Positions 12,924-13,403 of a stretch of 13,403 bases of DNA are shown here, one piece after another (position 1 is the first letter of the stretch; each line of letters opens with the position of its first letter). The stretch lies in NCBI GenBank assembly GCA_031287295.1, contig JAITTH010000165.1:1-13403 (forward strand), in the 5' to 3' direction. Under the pieces are notes generated by a model that saw nothing but the letters and a program-made list of their open reading frames with translations, did not search any database and was not told the DNA's origin. The translations under genes and the position numbers were made by a program. This DNA comes from Eubacteriales Family XIII. Incertae Sedis bacterium. Lineage in GTDB: Bacteria; Bacillota; Clostridia; Peptostreptococcales; Anaerovoracaceae.

Positions 12924-13403
12924 TTACCGCTTACCGCGCCCACGACGACCAAACTTTGCTACAAAAAAGTATCTGACAGCAAGCAGTAACAGCCCGGCAG
13001 CGCCAATCATTGCAAAGAGCAAATACTGGTTACCGGCATCGCCCGTGGCAGGGCTTTTGTCATGATCCGTGGGGCGAATGTCACTGCTGCTCTGATTGAC
13101 AAAGACTACCGTCTGCGAGCCGTTTAGCAGGTCAATGATTTGAGTTGTTGTACCATCCGCAATTCCCATCTGGGCAGATGTGGCATCTAAAGTGATCCGA
13201 CTGCTGGTCTTGTAAGCATTTCCGGCTGTCGTACCTGGGGGGTACTCGGTAATTTGATAGGTAGCCTCCGGCAGTCCAATGATGGACACAGTCTCCCCTT
13301 GTTTCAACCAAATAACAGTTGGAAACCCGTTGGCATTGGGGTTGGTGAGCCTGTCCGGTGTTACACCGTCAACAAAAAACGACTCACTCTTTGGAAAAGC
13401 CAT
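12924..13403 (-). CDS. Cell-wall-anchored surface protein, C-terminal part (SpaA/DUF7601-like, sortase signal)
   Basis: The frame is open to the right edge; only 159 C-terminal residues are visible. The ATG at 13403 is not taken as the start because no signal peptide follows. The visible fold is a prealbumin-like domain as in SpaA and DUF7601 proteins: TVIWLKQGETVSIIGLPEAT then YQITEYPPG, and a final strand QTVVFVNQSSS. Then comes a sorting signal: SPATGD at residues 117-122 of the fragment, a hydrophobic segment (about 127-147, LLFAMIGAAGLLLLAVRY) and a basic tail FGRRGRGKR. SPATG is a non-LPXTG variant, like the (S/N)PXTG signals of Clostridia; a sortase should join it to the wall. No sortase gene is visible. 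The protein is probably a pilin or adhesin. Confidence 0.82.
   Translation of the reverse strand: MAFPKSESFFVDGVTPDRLTNPNANGFPTVIWLKQGETVSIIGLPEATYQITEYPPGTTAGNAYKTSSRITLDATSAQMGIADGTTTQIIDLLNGSQTVVFVNQSSSDIRPTDHDKSPATGDAGNQYLLFAMIGAAGLLLLAVRYFFVAKFGRRGRGKR

Noticed and set aside
12791..12952. 54-codon N-terminal extension of YicC
   Set aside because: The family begins with MTKSMTGFGRG directly after GAGGAG; the extension crosses the predicted promoter.

Overview
The window looks like chromosomal DNA of an anaerobic Firmicute, most likely class Clostridia. This is inferred from strong AGGAG-type ribosome binding sites, sigma-A-like promoters, YicC, Gmk and RpoZ of Firmicute type, a SipW-class signal peptide and a Gram-positive sorting signal. 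No rRNA, tRNA, CRISPR array, intact transposase or phage gene was seen. Nothing allows a species call.

Layout, left to right. At 1-643 (-) is the N-terminal part of a TasA/camelysin-like exported protein, cut by the window edge. It sits behind an unusually long leader (about 1054-644) that appears to fold into a large structured RNA. That RNA has its own promoter, a closing stem made by its two ends, several internal helices, a possible pseudoknot, and a Rho-independent terminator before the gene. At 1089-1560 there is gene-poor DNA holding a decayed 3' fragment of a DUF4143 ATPase gene and an inverted repeat. At 1566-2738 (-) are a four-helix membrane protein of unknown role and an orphan Sfp-type phosphopantetheinyl transferase, with a 21-bp inverted repeat over the latter's promoter. 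At 3091-3255 (+) is a 54-residue cysteine-rich zinc-ribbon-like protein with a structured leader and a terminator.

At 6967-3464 (-) is one probable operon: gmk, rpoZ, then a polar amino-acid ABC transporter (lipoprotein, permease, ATPase), ending in a stand-alone LytTR DNA-binding protein. The last three junctions are overlapping or nearly so, implying coupled translation. A near-consensus promoter ends six bases before the gmk ATG, so gmk may be read from a leaderless mRNA. At 9908-7056 (-) is an ECF sigma factor followed by a membrane protein with a cytoplasmic N-terminus and a secreted beta-propeller domain, the probable anti-sigma factor.

At 10991-10062 (-) is serine O-acetyltransferase (cysE/epsC type). 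It is divergent from purine nucleoside phosphorylase deoD at 11168-11866 (+), and the two predicted promoters share their -35 bases. yicC at 12790-11900 (-) is convergent with deoD over a shared bidirectional terminator. At 13403-12924 (-) is the C-terminal end of a cell-wall-anchored surface protein with a SpaA/DUF7601-like domain and an SPATG sorting signal.

The core genes (gmk, rpoZ, yicC, cysE, deoD) are ordinary. The features most worth following up are the structured leader RNA before the TasA-like gene, the LytTR gene coupled to the transporter, the sigma/beta-propeller pair, the inverted repeat at the transferase promoter and the leaderless gmk promoter.
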